From: Modestobacter sp. L9-4 | GTDB lineage: Bacteria; Actinomycetota; Actinomycetes; Mycobacteriales; Geodermatophilaceae | Length of the DNA stretch: 64,000 bases | Assembly: GCF_019112525.1 (NCBI RefSeq) | Contig: NZ_CP077800.1 | Span: forward strand, 1,240,001 to 1,304,000 | Direction of reading: 5' to 3' | Part shown: positions 38,253 through 46,350 of the stretch, in pieces | Layout of the letters: every line of letters starts with the position of its first letter | How positions within the stretch are numbered: the stretch's first letter is position 1 | Program-made: the position numbers and the translations under genes | The notes under the pieces: generated by a model | Seen by the model: the letters and a program-made list of their open reading frames with translations, nothing else | Databases searched by the model: none | Told to the model about the DNA's origin: nothing

Positions 38253-39299
38253 TCAGCAGTCGGGGACGAGGACCCCGGCGATGCGCTGCAGCACGCCGCA
38301 GACCGCGGCCCCGTCGTGCGGGACCCCGGTCTCCGGCAGGCCGGTCAGGACGTCGGTCGCCGCACTCGCCGCCCGGGCCGGGCTGGGCCCACCGGCACTG
38401 ACGGTCGTCAGCAGCGCGTCGTACCAGCCGTCGAGCCGGTCGCCGGGCTCGTAGCCGCTGTCGGCGACGACCTCGGGGCCCAGCAGCGGACGGCGCCCGG
38501 AGCGGGGCGCGATGTCCGGCAGCCGCCCGGTGACCCGGCCCGCCGTCCCGGGCGGGAGCGTGGACCGCAGCTGCACGGCGACCGCGGCCCGCGGCGTGCC
38601 CGGCACGGGTGCGGCGTCGGCGGGCAGCCCGGCGGCGCTGCGCAGCGCCAGCTCGACCGCGTCGACACCGTGCGCCCGCTCCAGCACGGCCATGTCCAGG
38701 GAGAAGCCGGCGGCGACCTCGGCGAGCTCGCCGTCGGGGTCGATGCCCACGCTGACCAGCCCGCGCCAGCCGACCTCGGGCAGGCGGCGCGCAGCCGCCG
38801 GCAGCGGCCCCAGCCCCTCGCTGGGCGTCCAGGACACCCGCGGGGTGCCACCGGCCCGGTCGCGCAGCACCGGGGTGACGTGGTGCAGCCCCTCCGCGGT
38901 CACCCAGGCCAGGAACCCGCGCTCGCTGGCCGGCTCGACGCCGTCGCCCCCCAGCCGCTCGAGGACGTCGGCGGGCGGGCCCACCCAGATCAGGCCGGCG
39001 TCGGCCACCGCGGCGGCCAGCCGGGCGCTGCCGGCCAGCGCGGGCGGGACGGGCAGCACGGCGTCGACCCGGGTACGGCGGGCGGCCTCGACCAGCCGGC
39101 GCACGTCGAGGTAGGACTGGTCGGCGGGCGCGGGACCCAGCAGGACCGACTCGTCGGCCAGCCGCACGTGCCGGGCGTCGCGCTCCGGCTCGGAGTAGAC
39201 GGCCACGGCCTTCACGCCCAGGCGGCCACAGGCACGGACCACCGCACAGGCCATCGGCCCCCGGCCGGCCACCAGCACGCTCTCGACTGCCTGGACCAC
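38253..39299 (-). CDS. Biotin-carboxylase-like protein lacking an ATP-grasp core (probable pseudoenzyme)
   Basis: A 348-aa protein. Residues 1-110 match the biotin carboxylase N-terminal fold (VLVAGRGPMACAVVRACGRL, AVAVYSEPERDARHVRLADE, LIWVGPPADVLERLGGDG). Normal enzymes have ~450 aa and a glycine-rich ATP-grasp domain with catalytic Lys/Glu/Arg; here that region is much shortened, and I cannot find the Gly-rich loop or ECSIQRR-type motif. The usual HPGYGFLSEN is replaced by LPVPPALAGS. A weak C-terminal carboxylase domain remains. The frame is fully open, so it is retained, perhaps as a structural partner of the carrier 98 nt downstream. GTG start at 39299. Confidence 0.7.
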   Translation of the reverse strand: MVQAVESVLVAGRGPMACAVVRACGRLGVKAVAVYSEPERDARHVRLADESVLLGPAPADQSYLDVRRLVEAARRTRVDAVLPVPPALAGSARLAAAVADAGLIWVGPPADVLERLGGDGVEPASERGFLAWVTAEGLHHVTPVLRDRAGGTPRVSWTPSEGLGPLPAAARRLPEVGWRGLVSVGIDPDGELAEVAAGFSLDMAVLERAHGVDAVELALRSAAGLPADAAPVPGTPRAAVAVQLRSTLPPGTAGRVTGRLPDIAPRSGRRPLLGPEVVADSGYEPGDRLDGWYDALLTTVSAGGPSPARAASAATDVLTGLPETGVPHDGAAVCGVLQRIAGVLVPDC

Positions 39300-39536
39300 G
39301 TCGTCCCCCCGTTCCCCACTGACCCGCCCATCCTCCCTCAGGCCCGCACGGGTGGGCACGGCGGCACGACCCGGCCGGGGTGCCGGCCCGGCCACCGCCG
39401 CCGGGCGGTCGACCCCGGACGTGAGACCCTGGGCAGGTCACCAGGGCCGGGGCCGGGGTGCGCGAGCACCCCTCCCGGCCGTCGATCAGCTCCTGGGCCG
39501 GAGGGCCCGGTGGCGACTGAGGAGAGGAGGGCAGCG

Positions 39537-39611
39537 ATGTCCAAGCGTGGACGCAAGCGGCGCGCCCGCAAGAAGAGCGGCGCCAACCACGGCAAGCGCC
39601 CCAACGCCTGA
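39537..39611 (+). CDS. Ribosomal protein bL37, 24 aa
   Basis: MSKRGRKRRARKKSGANHGK then RPNA and a stop. This very basic 24-residue peptide matches the actinobacterial bL37 seen in mycobacterial 50S structures, including the NHGKRPNA end. It is often missed by gene callers. A strong GGAGAGGAGGG Shine-Dalgarno ends 5 nt before the ATG. It lies alone on the plus strand between the biotin-carboxylase-like gene and rsrA, followed by a terminator. The 237-bp upstream gap (39300-39536) holds no other gene; I see no clear promoter there. Confidence 0.85.
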   Translation: MSKRGRKRRARKKSGANHGKRPNA

Positions 39612-39619
39612 ACGCACGA

Positions 39620-39662
39620 GCCCCCCTGGACCGCCGCTCATCGCGGGACGGTGCAGGGGGGC
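39620..39662. terminator. Bidirectional terminator between bL37 and rsrA
   Basis: GCCCCCCTG (39620-39628) pairs with CAGGGGGGC (39654-39662), with an inner ACCG/CGGT pair in the loop. It lies 8 nt after the bL37 stop and 26 nt from the rsrA stop on the other strand. Confidence 0.75.
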
Positions 39663-39688
39663 CTGTGGTGCGTCCAGGGGGCGGCCGC

Positions 39689-40039
39689 CTACGCGGTCGG
39701 TCGCTCCGCGGGGACGCTGAACGTCTCGACGCTGGCCTGCTCGACCCGCACCTGGGTGCCGTCGTCGTCGAAGGAGACCGTGGTCAGCTGGACCTTGATC
39801 CGGTCGCGCAGGCCCACCGGCGTCGGGTCACCGCCGCACCGACGGCGGATGAGCGCCTTGAACTCCTGCTCGATGCCGAACTGCCGCAGGCACGGCGAGC
39901 AGTCCTCGAGGTGCTCGGCGATGACCGCGCGCCGCTCGGGCCCGGTCTCGTTGTCCAGGAACTCGAAGACGTGCGACAGGACGTCGTCGCACGAGGTGAT
40001 CTCGTCGTCGCCGTGCAGCTCGTGAGCGTCGTTGCTCAT
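39689..40039 (-). CDS. rsrA: Mycothiol-system zinc anti-sigma factor (RsrA/RshA)
   Basis: A 116-aa ZAS-family anti-sigma factor. The zinc and redox switch is the HLEDCSPC motif (His-x3-Cys-x2-Cys) near residue 43, with an upstream Cys at residue 17 (EITSCDDVLSHV). Under thiol oxidation a disulfide forms, zinc leaves and SigR is released. The ATG at 40039 overlaps the sigR stop as TGATG, as in Streptomyces and mycobacteria. Confidence 0.95.
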   Translation of the reverse strand: MSNDAHELHGDDEITSCDDVLSHVFEFLDNETGPERRAVIAEHLEDCSPCLRQFGIEQEFKALIRRRCGGDPTPVGLRDRIKVQLTTVSFDDDGTQVRVEQASVETFSVPAERPTA

Positions 40040-40740
40040 CAGTGCGTCGCCTCTTCCGCTGCCCCGGCACGGACGAAGCCGCGCTCCCGGGCGTAGTCGG
40101 CCAACAGCTTCTGCAGACCGCGACGGCCGCGGTGCAGGCGGGACATCACCGTGCCGATGGGCGTGCCCATGATCTCGGCGATCTCCTTGTAGGCGAACCC
40201 CTCGACGTCGGCGAGGTAGACCGCCATCCGGAAGTCCTCCGGCAGCTGCTGCAGCGCCTCCTTGATGTCGGAGTCGGGCAGGTGGTCCAGCGCCTCGATC
40301 TCCGCGGAGCGCAGCCCGCTGGAGGTGTGCTCCTCAGCGGCGTACAGCTGCCAGTCCTGCACCTGCTCGGTGGGGTACTGCTGCGGCTGGCGCTGCTTCT
40401 TGCGGTAGCTGTTGATGTAGGTGTTCGTCAGGATCCGGTACAGCCACGCCTTGAGGTTGGTGCCCTCGGCGAACTGGTGGAAGGCGGAGTACGCCTTGAC
40501 GAACGTCTCCTGCACCAGGTCCTCGGCGTCGGAGGGGTTGCGGGTCATCCGCAGCGCCGCCGGGTAGAGCTGGTCCAGGTAGGGCAGGGCGTCGCGCTCG
40601 AACCGGGCGTCGCGCTGGGCGCGGGTCTCGGCGAGCTCGCTGCGGCTGCCGTCCGCGCGCGCCTCCGGCGTCGGCTCGGGGGTCTGCTCGGCCAGCGCCG
40701 CCGTCGTGGCGGGGCTGTCGACTGCGGGCTCGTCAGGCAC
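40039..40740 (-). CDS. sigR: RNA polymerase sigma factor SigR/SigH (thiol-oxidative stress)
   Basis: A 233-aa ECF sigma factor. Region 2: [34 protein letters not shown] and [20 protein letters not shown]. Region 4: [17 protein letters not shown] then [20 protein letters not shown]. It directs RNA polymerase to oxidative, heat and thiol-stress genes. GTG 40740 has AGAGGAC ~8 nt upstream. The frame stays open to a GTG at 40884, which would add 48 residues; the autoregulatory promoter lies immediately before that start, so a longer isoform is likely under stress. Confidence 0.96.
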   Translation of the reverse strand: MPDEPAVDSPATTAALAEQTPEPTPEARADGSRSELAETRAQRDARFERDALPYLDQLYPAALRMTRNPSDAEDLVQETFVKAYSAFHQFAEGTNLKAWLYRILTNTYINSYRKKQRQPQQYPTEQVQDWQLYAAEEHTSSGLRSAEIEALDHLPDSDIKEALQQLPEDFRMAVYLADVEGFAYKEIAEIMGTPIGTVMSRLHRGRRGLQKLLADYARERGFVRAGAAEEATH

Positions 40741-40893
40741 CGACCGTCCTCTCTGCGGCGCCCGGGAACGGACGACCACGTCGGTCGATCCTAGCCGGGA
40801 GCGGCCGGGTCGGCCGGGGGGACGGCGGACGGGTGCCGACCCGCGCGCTGTGCGCGCCGGTGCGCCCGGGACTGTGCTGCTCACGGTCGGTGC

Positions 40894-40920
40894 AACGGCA
40901 CGTGCCCGGGGTCGATTCCC
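40894..40920 (-). promoter_or_regulatory. SigR-dependent promoter of sigR
   Basis: On the minus strand -35 GGGAAT (40920-40915) and -10 GTT (40896-40894) are separated by exactly 18 nt, an exact match to the SigR/SigH consensus GGGAAT-N18-GTT. Initiation would fall about 40885-40887, next to the GTG at 40884, which opens the extended sigma frame. Confidence 0.85.
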
Positions 40921-40986
40921 CGATCGCGCGCCTTCCTCGCCGGGGCCGTTCCACAGGCACGGGCGCGGGTCCTAGGCTGCTGCGCC

Positions 40987-41466
40987 GTGGCGGCGACACC
41001 GGCGGTGCGGGCACTGGAGCGGGCCGGGGTGGTGTGCTCGCTGCACGAGTACGACCCGGCCGACGGGGCGGAGGGGCACGGCTACGGGGAGGTTGCCGCG
41101 GCGGCCCTGGGCGTCGACCCGTCGCGGTTGTTCAAGACCCTGGTCACCCGGGTGGACGGCGCGCTCACCGTGGCCGTCGTCCCGGTCAGCGGGTCACTCG
41201 ACCTCAAGGCGCTGGCCGCGGCGGCCGGCGGGCGGAAGGCCGCGATGGCCGAGCCCGCCGACGCCGAGCGGGCCACCGGCTACGTGCGCGGCGGGATCAG
41301 CCCGCTGGGCCAGCGCAAGGCGCTGCCCACCGTGGTCGACGAGAGCGCCCTGGCCCTGGAGACGGTCCTGGTCAGCGCCGGGCGCCGCGGCCTGCAGGTC
41401 GAGCTGGCCCCGGCCGACCTGGTGCGGCTCACCCGCGCCCGCACCGCCCCGATCGCCCGGGGGTGA
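40987..41466 (+). CDS. ybaK: Cys-tRNA(Pro)/tRNA deacylase, YbaK/EbsC family
   Basis: A 159-aa trans-editing protein that hydrolyses mischarged Cys-tRNA(Pro). Conserved blocks: LFKTLVTRVDG with the key Lys (~residue 50) and GYVRGGISPLGQRKALPTVV. GTG 40987 lies 8 nt after TAGGCT (40973-40978): probable leaderless mRNA. It is divergent from sigR; there is no functional link beyond possible thiol/cysteine relevance. Confidence 0.93.
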   Translation: MAATPAVRALERAGVVCSLHEYDPADGAEGHGYGEVAAAALGVDPSRLFKTLVTRVDGALTVAVVPVSGSLDLKALAAAAGGRKAAMAEPADAERATGYVRGGISPLGQRKALPTVVDESALALETVLVSAGRRGLQVELAPADLVRLTRARTAPIARG

Positions 41467-41467
41467 C

Positions 41468-41488
41468 CCCCGGGCCGCGGGCCCGGGG
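41468..41488. terminator. Hairpin terminator between ybaK and the spermidine-synthase-like gene
   Basis: CCCCGGGCC/GGCCCGGGG, 9 bp, GCG loop, starting 1 nt after the ybaK stop; convergent genes. Confidence 0.7.
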
Positions 41489-41499
41489 CGGCCCCTGCG

Positions 41500-43029
41500 T
41501 CAGCCGTAGGGGGTGAGCAGCTGGTCGACGGGGGCGAAGTCGTCGGTGAGGACGTCGGCGTCCCCGATGAAGGAGGTGAGCTGCTCCCCCGCGGCGACCT
41601 GCCAGGCCAGTCCGCGGTCGGCCATCGCGGCGGCGATCGCCTCGGCGGGCAGCGGGCGCCGGGACGCCACGGCCACGACGTTGCCGCCGTCCTCGCCGGC
41701 CAGCACCGGCGCCCGGGCCAGCAGCACCACCTCGGGGAAGACCGACCGCAGGGTGGCCAGCTCGGCCCGGACGAAGTCCAGCGGCGGGTGGTCGATCAGG
41801 TTGACCGCGTAGACGCCGTCCTCGGCGAGCGCGGCGTCGACCATGTGCAGCGCCTCGGCCGTGGTCAGCTGCCAGGGCACCGAGAGGCCACCGAAGGCGT
41901 CGCCCACCACGAGGTCGCGTGCGCCGTCGGGCTCGGACTGCAGCGCCACCCGGGCGTCGCCGACCTGAACCTCGAGCTCGGGCGAGGTGCGCAGCCCGAG
42001 CTGCTGCTCGTCGACGTCGACCACCCCGGGGTCGACCTCCAGCACCCGGCTGACCGTGCCCGGCCGCACCTCCGCGAGGTAGCGCGGCAGCGTCGCGCCG
42101 CCGCCCCCGACGTGCAGCGCGGACAGCGGGGCGCCCGCCGGGGCCATCGCGTCGGTGACCGAGGCGATGGCCTGGACGTACTCGAACTCCAGGTGCGTGG
42201 GGTCGGCGAGGTCGACGTAGGAGTGCCGCAGCGTGTCCAGCACCAGCACCCGCCCGGTGCTGCGCTCGGGGTCGGCCTCCACCCGGGCGCAGTGGTAGGA
42301 CGTCTCGGTCTCGCACGGGGTGGGGGCGACCGCGGCGAGCACCGGCGCGGCCACGGCCAGCACCAGCAGGCCGGCGGGCAGCCGCGCGGTGACCCCGGGG
42401 CTGCTCCGGCGCAGCAGCAGCGCCAGGACCAGCCCGACCACCACCACCAGCAGCCCGGTGCCCACGAGGATGACGCTGCTGGGCAGCAGCGCCACCAGCA
42501 CGAAGCCGGTGGCGAACGTGGCCACGATCCCCCCGAGCGTGCCGATGCCCGACAGCCGACCGACCACCGACCCGGTCTCGGCCAGGCTGCCCAGCTGCAG
42601 CGCGACCACCATCGGCGGCACCGCCGACAGCAGCGCGGCCGGCACGATGACCGCCACCGCGGCCAGCACCAGCACGTTCCCGGCCGCCGCGCCGGTGAGC
42701 AGCTCGCCGGCGAAGCGCACCAGCGGCAGCACGGCGACCACGAGCGCCCCGCCGGCGACCAGCAGCGGGGCGATCAGCCGCCGCGGGTCGGTGCGGTCGG
42801 CGGCGGCGCCACCGGCCCAGGCGCCGATCGCGATCGCCGCCAGCGCGAAGCCGATGACCGCCGTGTTGGTCTGCAGGGTGATGCCCACGTAGGGCGCGAT
42901 GAGCCGCAGGCCCACGACCTCGAGCACCAGCACCGAGCCCGAGGCCAGGAAGGTGACCCCGGCGGCGATCCAGTCCGGCAGCGCCCGGGACCCGGCCGGC
43001 GGCGGTCCGGCAGCGGTCGTGCCCGCCAC
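41500..43029 (-). CDS. Membrane protein with C-terminal spermidine-synthase-like methyltransferase fold
   Basis: A 509-aa fused protein. Residues ~20-245 hold about seven membrane helices (VTFLASGSVLVLEVVGLRLI, the major-facilitator-like part of this family). Residues ~270-509 are a Rossmann domain with LHVGGGGATLPRYLAEV (nucleotide loop) and VGDAFGGLSVPWQLTTAE (the synthase active-site area). Relatives are annotated as fused MFS/spermidine synthase, but the polyamine activity is unproven. GTG 43029 is 1 nt after the SRAP stop, so the pair is an operon. Confidence 0.88.
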   Translation of the reverse strand: MAGTTAAGPPPAGSRALPDWIAAGVTFLASGSVLVLEVVGLRLIAPYVGITLQTNTAVIGFALAAIAIGAWAGGAAADRTDPRRLIAPLLVAGGALVVAVLPLVRFAGELLTGAAAGNVLVLAAVAVIVPAALLSAVPPMVVALQLGSLAETGSVVGRLSGIGTLGGIVATFATGFVLVALLPSSVILVGTGLLVVVVGLVLALLLRRSSPGVTARLPAGLLVLAVAAPVLAAVAPTPCETETSYHCARVEADPERSTGRVLVLDTLRHSYVDLADPTHLEFEYVQAIASVTDAMAPAGAPLSALHVGGGGATLPRYLAEVRPGTVSRVLEVDPGVVDVDEQQLGLRTSPELEVQVGDARVALQSEPDGARDLVVGDAFGGLSVPWQLTTAEALHMVDAALAEDGVYAVNLIDHPPLDFVRAELATLRSVFPEVVLLARAPVLAGEDGGNVVAVASRRPLPAEAIAAAMADRGLAWQVAAGEQLTSFIGDADVLTDDFAPVDQLLTPYG

Positions 43030-43030
43030 G

Positions 43031-43777
43031 TCAGAAGAGGGCCGGCTGGTCGGCCGGCTCGCTGACCTGCTCCTGGCGGGCGGTGAGCTGCGGCCCGTTG
43101 TTCGCCACGTTGCCCACGGCCGCACCGACCGGCCGGATCTCCAGCCGCTCGACGTACTCCGGCGGGGTCGGCGCGGCGACCGCCGTGACGTCCTGCTGGG
43201 CGGGGTCCAGCCAGTCGGCCCAGCGCTCGCGCGGCAGCACCAGCGGCATCCGCGGGTGCACCTCGGCCAGCGCGCCGACGGCGGGGGCGGTGACCACGGT
43301 GCACGTGTAGAGCCGGTCCTCGCCGCGGCCCCACACCTCCCAGAGGCCGGCGAACGCCAGCCCCGAGCCGTCCTCGGGGGTCACGTAGTACGGCTGCTTG
43401 CCCGGGGCGTCGTGCCGCGGCGCCCACTCGTACCAGCCGTCGGCGGGCACCAGGCAGCGGCGGCCGGCGGCGGCGGTGCGGAAGGCGGGCTTCTCGGTCA
43501 GCGACTCGACCCGGGCGTTGAGCATCCGGTTGCCGATCGAGACGTCCTTGGCCCAGGAGGGCACCAGGCCCCAGCGCACGACCCGCAGCTCGCGGTGCCC
43601 ACCACCGGTGAGCGCGCCCTCGGCGTCCCGCTCCCTGGCGTGCCGCACCACGTACACGTCCTTGGTGGGCGCCACGTTGTGGTCGGCCGGCAGCGGCGCC
43701 TGGCCCTCGGCGACGACGGCCTCGAACTCGACCACCAGGTCCTCCGGACGGCGGCTGGCGGCGTACCGACCACACAT
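43031..43777 (-). CDS. SOS response-associated peptidase (SRAP/YedK/HMCES)
   Basis: A 248-aa SRAP protein. The catalytic Cys2 (MCGRYA) forms a thiazolidine link to abasic sites in single-stranded DNA and so protects stalled forks. The active-site Asn/Pro in HNVAPT, Glu in GWYEWAPR and His in EVHPRMPLVL are present. ATG 43777. Mycobacterial synteny (Rv3226c beside aroA and rsgA) supports the call. Confidence 0.94.
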   Translation of the reverse strand: MCGRYAASRRPEDLVVEFEAVVAEGQAPLPADHNVAPTKDVYVVRHARERDAEGALTGGGHRELRVVRWGLVPSWAKDVSIGNRMLNARVESLTEKPAFRTAAAGRRCLVPADGWYEWAPRHDAPGKQPYYVTPEDGSGLAFAGLWEVWGRGEDRLYTCTVVTAPAVGALAEVHPRMPLVLPRERWADWLDPAQQDVTAVAAPTPPEYVERLEIRPVGAAVGNVANNGPQLTARQEQVSEPADQPALF

Positions 43778-43942
43778 GACGGCTCCTCCCCGGGCCTCCC
43801 CTGTGCAGGCGGCCCGCCTGCGAGCGTAGGGGCGACCACCGACGACCGGAGGGTCCGCGCCCTGCCGTCCTGCCCCGTCCCGGTGTCCTCCGGCACGGCC
43901 GACGTGGTCGTCGCGTCCGCAGACCGCGGCCGGCAGGGCAGG

Positions 43943-45235
43943 ATGGCCACCATGGTCGAGGTCTGGGCACCCCCGTCGCGGCACACCCCGGTGGACGCGG
44001 TGGTCACCCTGCCCGGCTCCAAGTCGCTCACCGCCCGTGCCCTGGTGCTGGCCGCGCTCGCCGCCGGCCCGAGCCGCCTGGTGCGCCCGCTGCGGGCCCG
44101 CGACACCGACCTGATGGCCGCCGGGCTCCGGGCGCTCGGCGTCGCGGTCGCCGAGGACGGCGCCGACTGGCTGGTCACCCCCGGCGAGCTGCGCGGCCCG
44201 GCCGAGGTCGACGCCGGGCTGGCCGGCACGGTCCTGCGCTTCCTGCCCCCGGTGGCGGCGCTGGCCACCGGCCCGGTCCGGCTGGACGGCGACCCGCGGC
44301 TGCGCGACCGGCCGAACGCGGGGCTGATCACCGGCCTGCGCGACCTCGGGGTCCGCATCGACGACGACGGCCGCGGGCGGGCGCCGTTCACCGTGCACGG
44401 CACCGGCGCCGTCCGGGGCGGAGCGGTCACCGTCGACGCCAGCGAGTCCAGCCAGGTGGTGTCGGGCCTGCTCCTGGCCGCGGCGCGCTACGACGAGGGC
44501 ATCACGCTCACGGTGGCCGGCAGCCTGCCCTCGCTCCCCCACGTGGAGATGACGGTGCGCACGCTGACCGAGCACGGCGTGCGGGTCACCGCCGTCGACG
44601 GCGGCTGGTCGGTGGCGCCCGGCCCCGTCGCGCCGCTGGACCGGGTGGTCGAGCCCGACCTGTCCAACGCCGCCCCGTTCCTGGCCGCGGCGCTGGTCAC
44701 CGGCGGCCGGGTCACCGTGCGCGACTGGCCCGCCGACACCACCCAGCCCGGCGCGCAGCTCGACCGGCTGCTCACCGCGATGGGCGCCGACGTCGTCCGC
44801 ACCGAGGTGGGCCTGCAGGTCACCGGGGGCGACCGAGTCGCCCCCCTGGACGCCGACCTCGGCGAGGTCGGCGAGCTGACCCCGGTGCTGGCCGCGCTGT
44901 GCGCCCTGGCCGACGGGCCGTCGCGGCTGACCGGCATCGCCCACCTGCGCGGCCACGAGACCGACCGGCTGCAGGCCCTCGACGAGGTGCTCACCGCCGT
45001 CGGCGCCTCGGTCGAGCAGCTGCCCGACGGGCTGGTGGTCACGCCGGGGACGTTGCGCCCGGCGCGGCTGGACTCCTACGCCGACCACCGCATGGTGCAC
45101 GCCGCGGCGCTGCTCGGGCTGGCGGTCGACGGAGTCGAGGTCACCGACCCGGGCGCGGTGGCCAAGACGCTGCCCGACTTCACCGACCGCTGGGCCGCCC
45201 TCGTGGGAGCCGGGCTGCCGGAGGTCGTGGCGTGA
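43943..45235 (+). CDS. aroA: 3-phosphoshikimate 1-carboxyvinyltransferase (EPSP synthase)
   Basis: A 430-aa shikimate-pathway enzyme. Substrate-binding PGSKSLTARALVLAALA (~residue 27), GTVLRFLPPVAAL (~residue 98), LRDRPNAGLI, EPDLSNAAPFLAAAL, GHETDRLQAL and SYADHRMVHAAALLGL are in order. ATG 43943 and ATG 43952 are both possible; neither has an ideal Shine-Dalgarno. rsgA overlaps its stop as GTGA. It is divergent from SRAP. Confidence 0.95.
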   Translation: MATMVEVWAPPSRHTPVDAVVTLPGSKSLTARALVLAALAAGPSRLVRPLRARDTDLMAAGLRALGVAVAEDGADWLVTPGELRGPAEVDAGLAGTVLRFLPPVAALATGPVRLDGDPRLRDRPNAGLITGLRDLGVRIDDDGRGRAPFTVHGTGAVRGGAVTVDASESSQVVSGLLLAAARYDEGITLTVAGSLPSLPHVEMTVRTLTEHGVRVTAVDGGWSVAPGPVAPLDRVVEPDLSNAAPFLAAALVTGGRVTVRDWPADTTQPGAQLDRLLTAMGADVVRTEVGLQVTGGDRVAPLDADLGEVGELTPVLAALCALADGPSRLTGIAHLRGHETDRLQALDEVLTAVGASVEQLPDGLVVTPGTLRPARLDSYADHRMVHAAALLGLAVDGVEVTDPGAVAKTLPDFTDRWAALVGAGLPEVVA

Positions 45236-46251
45236 GCGGGCGGCGGATGGACAGCCGGTCCGACGAGGACGACGTCCGCGTCCGGGCGTCCCGGCACGGC
45301 TCACGGCCGCGCACCCGCACCCGGCCGGCCCACGAGGAGGCCGTGCCCGGGCTGGTGGTCGCAGTCGACCGCGGCCGGATGACGGTGCGCGTGCAGGGGC
45401 CGGAGGGCACGCCCGTCGAGGTGACCGCGATGCGCGCCCGGGAGCTGGGCAAGCACGGCGTGGTCGTGGGTGACCGGGTCCGGGTGGTGGGCGACACCTC
45501 CGGGCGCACCGACAGCCTGGCCCGCATCGTCACCATCGCCGAGCGGGTCACCTCGCTGCGCCGCACCGCCGACGACACCGACCCCACCGAACGGATCGTG
45601 GTGGCCAACGCCGACCAGCTGGTGGTGGTCACCTCGATCGCCGACCCCGAGCCGGCGCTGGGCTTCCTCGACCGCTGCCTGGTCGCCGCCTACGCCGGCG
45701 GGCTCACCCCGCTGCTGGTGCTCACGAAGAACGACCTGGCCAGCGCCCAGCCGCTGCTGGACCGCTACGCCGGCCTGGACGTCGACGCGGTGCCGATGTC
45801 GCCCGAGGCACCGCTGGAGGACCTGGTGACCCGGCTGCGCGACAAGACGAGCGTGCTGGTCGGGCAGTCCGGCGTGGGCAAGTCCACGCTGTTCAACCGG
45901 CTGGTGCCCGGCGCCTTCCGGGCCACCGGCGACGTCAGCAAGATCGGCAAGGGGCGGCACACGTCGTCCTCGGCGGTGCTGCTGGACCTGCCCGGTGGCG
46001 GCACGCTCATCGACACCCCCGGGATCCGCTCCTTCGGCCTGGCGCACGTCACCGCCGGCGACGTCCTCGCCGCCTTCGACGACCTGGCCGAGGCCTCGGT
46101 CGACTGCCCGCCGATGTGCGGGCACACCACCGAGGACCCCGGCTGCGCCCTCGACCCCTGGGCCGCCGCCGGCCCACCGGCCCGTGCCGAACGCCTGGCC
46201 AGCTTCCGCCGCCTGCTCGCCGCCGTCGGCCAGCTCACCCCCGGCCACTGA
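45232..46251 (+). CDS. rsgA: Small ribosomal subunit biogenesis GTPase RsgA
   Basis: A 339-aa circularly permuted GTPase. After an OB domain, the G motifs come in the order G4 LTKND, G1 VGQSGVGKSTLFN, G3 LIDTPGIRSFG, diagnostic of RsgA/YjeQ. The zinc knuckle CPPMCGHTTEDPGCAL is near the C-terminus. It acts in late 30S assembly. GTG 45232 overlaps the aroA stop; an internal ATG at 45247 is an alternative. Repeat copy 8 starts 4 nt after its stop. Confidence 0.95.
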   Translation: MSGRRMDSRSDEDDVRVRASRHGSRPRTRTRPAHEEAVPGLVVAVDRGRMTVRVQGPEGTPVEVTAMRARELGKHGVVVGDRVRVVGDTSGRTDSLARIVTIAERVTSLRRTADDTDPTERIVVANADQLVVVTSIADPEPALGFLDRCLVAAYAGGLTPLLVLTKNDLASAQPLLDRYAGLDVDAVPMSPEAPLEDLVTRLRDKTSVLVGQSGVGKSTLFNRLVPGAFRATGDVSKIGKGRHTSSSAVLLDLPGGGTLIDTPGIRSFGLAHVTAGDVLAAFDDLAEASVDCPPMCGHTTEDPGCALDPWAAAGPPARAERLASFRRLLAAVGQLTPGH

Positions 46252-46255
46252 ACAA

Positions 46256-46350
46256 GAACCCCCTCTCCCGCCACTTCGCAGGCTCACGGCGGGGCCCTGA
46301 GAGGGGGCCGAGGGACCGCGGCGAGTTCGCGAGTCGTGGAGAGAGGGCGC
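46256..46350. repeat. Head-to-head palindromic repeats between rsgA and peptidase E (copies 8a and 8b)
   Basis: 8a (46256-46310) has arms CCCCCTCTC (46259-46267) and GAGAGGGGG (46299-46307), perfectly paired, in rsgA orientation. 8b (46311-46350) read on the minus strand starts at the peptidase E stop with CCCTCTCTCCACGACTCGCG and the AACTCGCCGCGG core. The two share the central GAGAGGGGGCCG. Together they can terminate both convergent genes. Confidence 0.75.

Noticed and set aside
40741-40884. Separate upstream gene before sigR
   Set aside because: The frame is continuous with sigR; it is better read as an alternative N-terminus than as an independent gene.
43031-45304. 757-codon minus-strand fusion of an aroA-antisense part with SRAP
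   Set aside because: The SRAP protein must begin with Met-Cys2 for activity; the upstream part is the shadow of aroA on the other strand.
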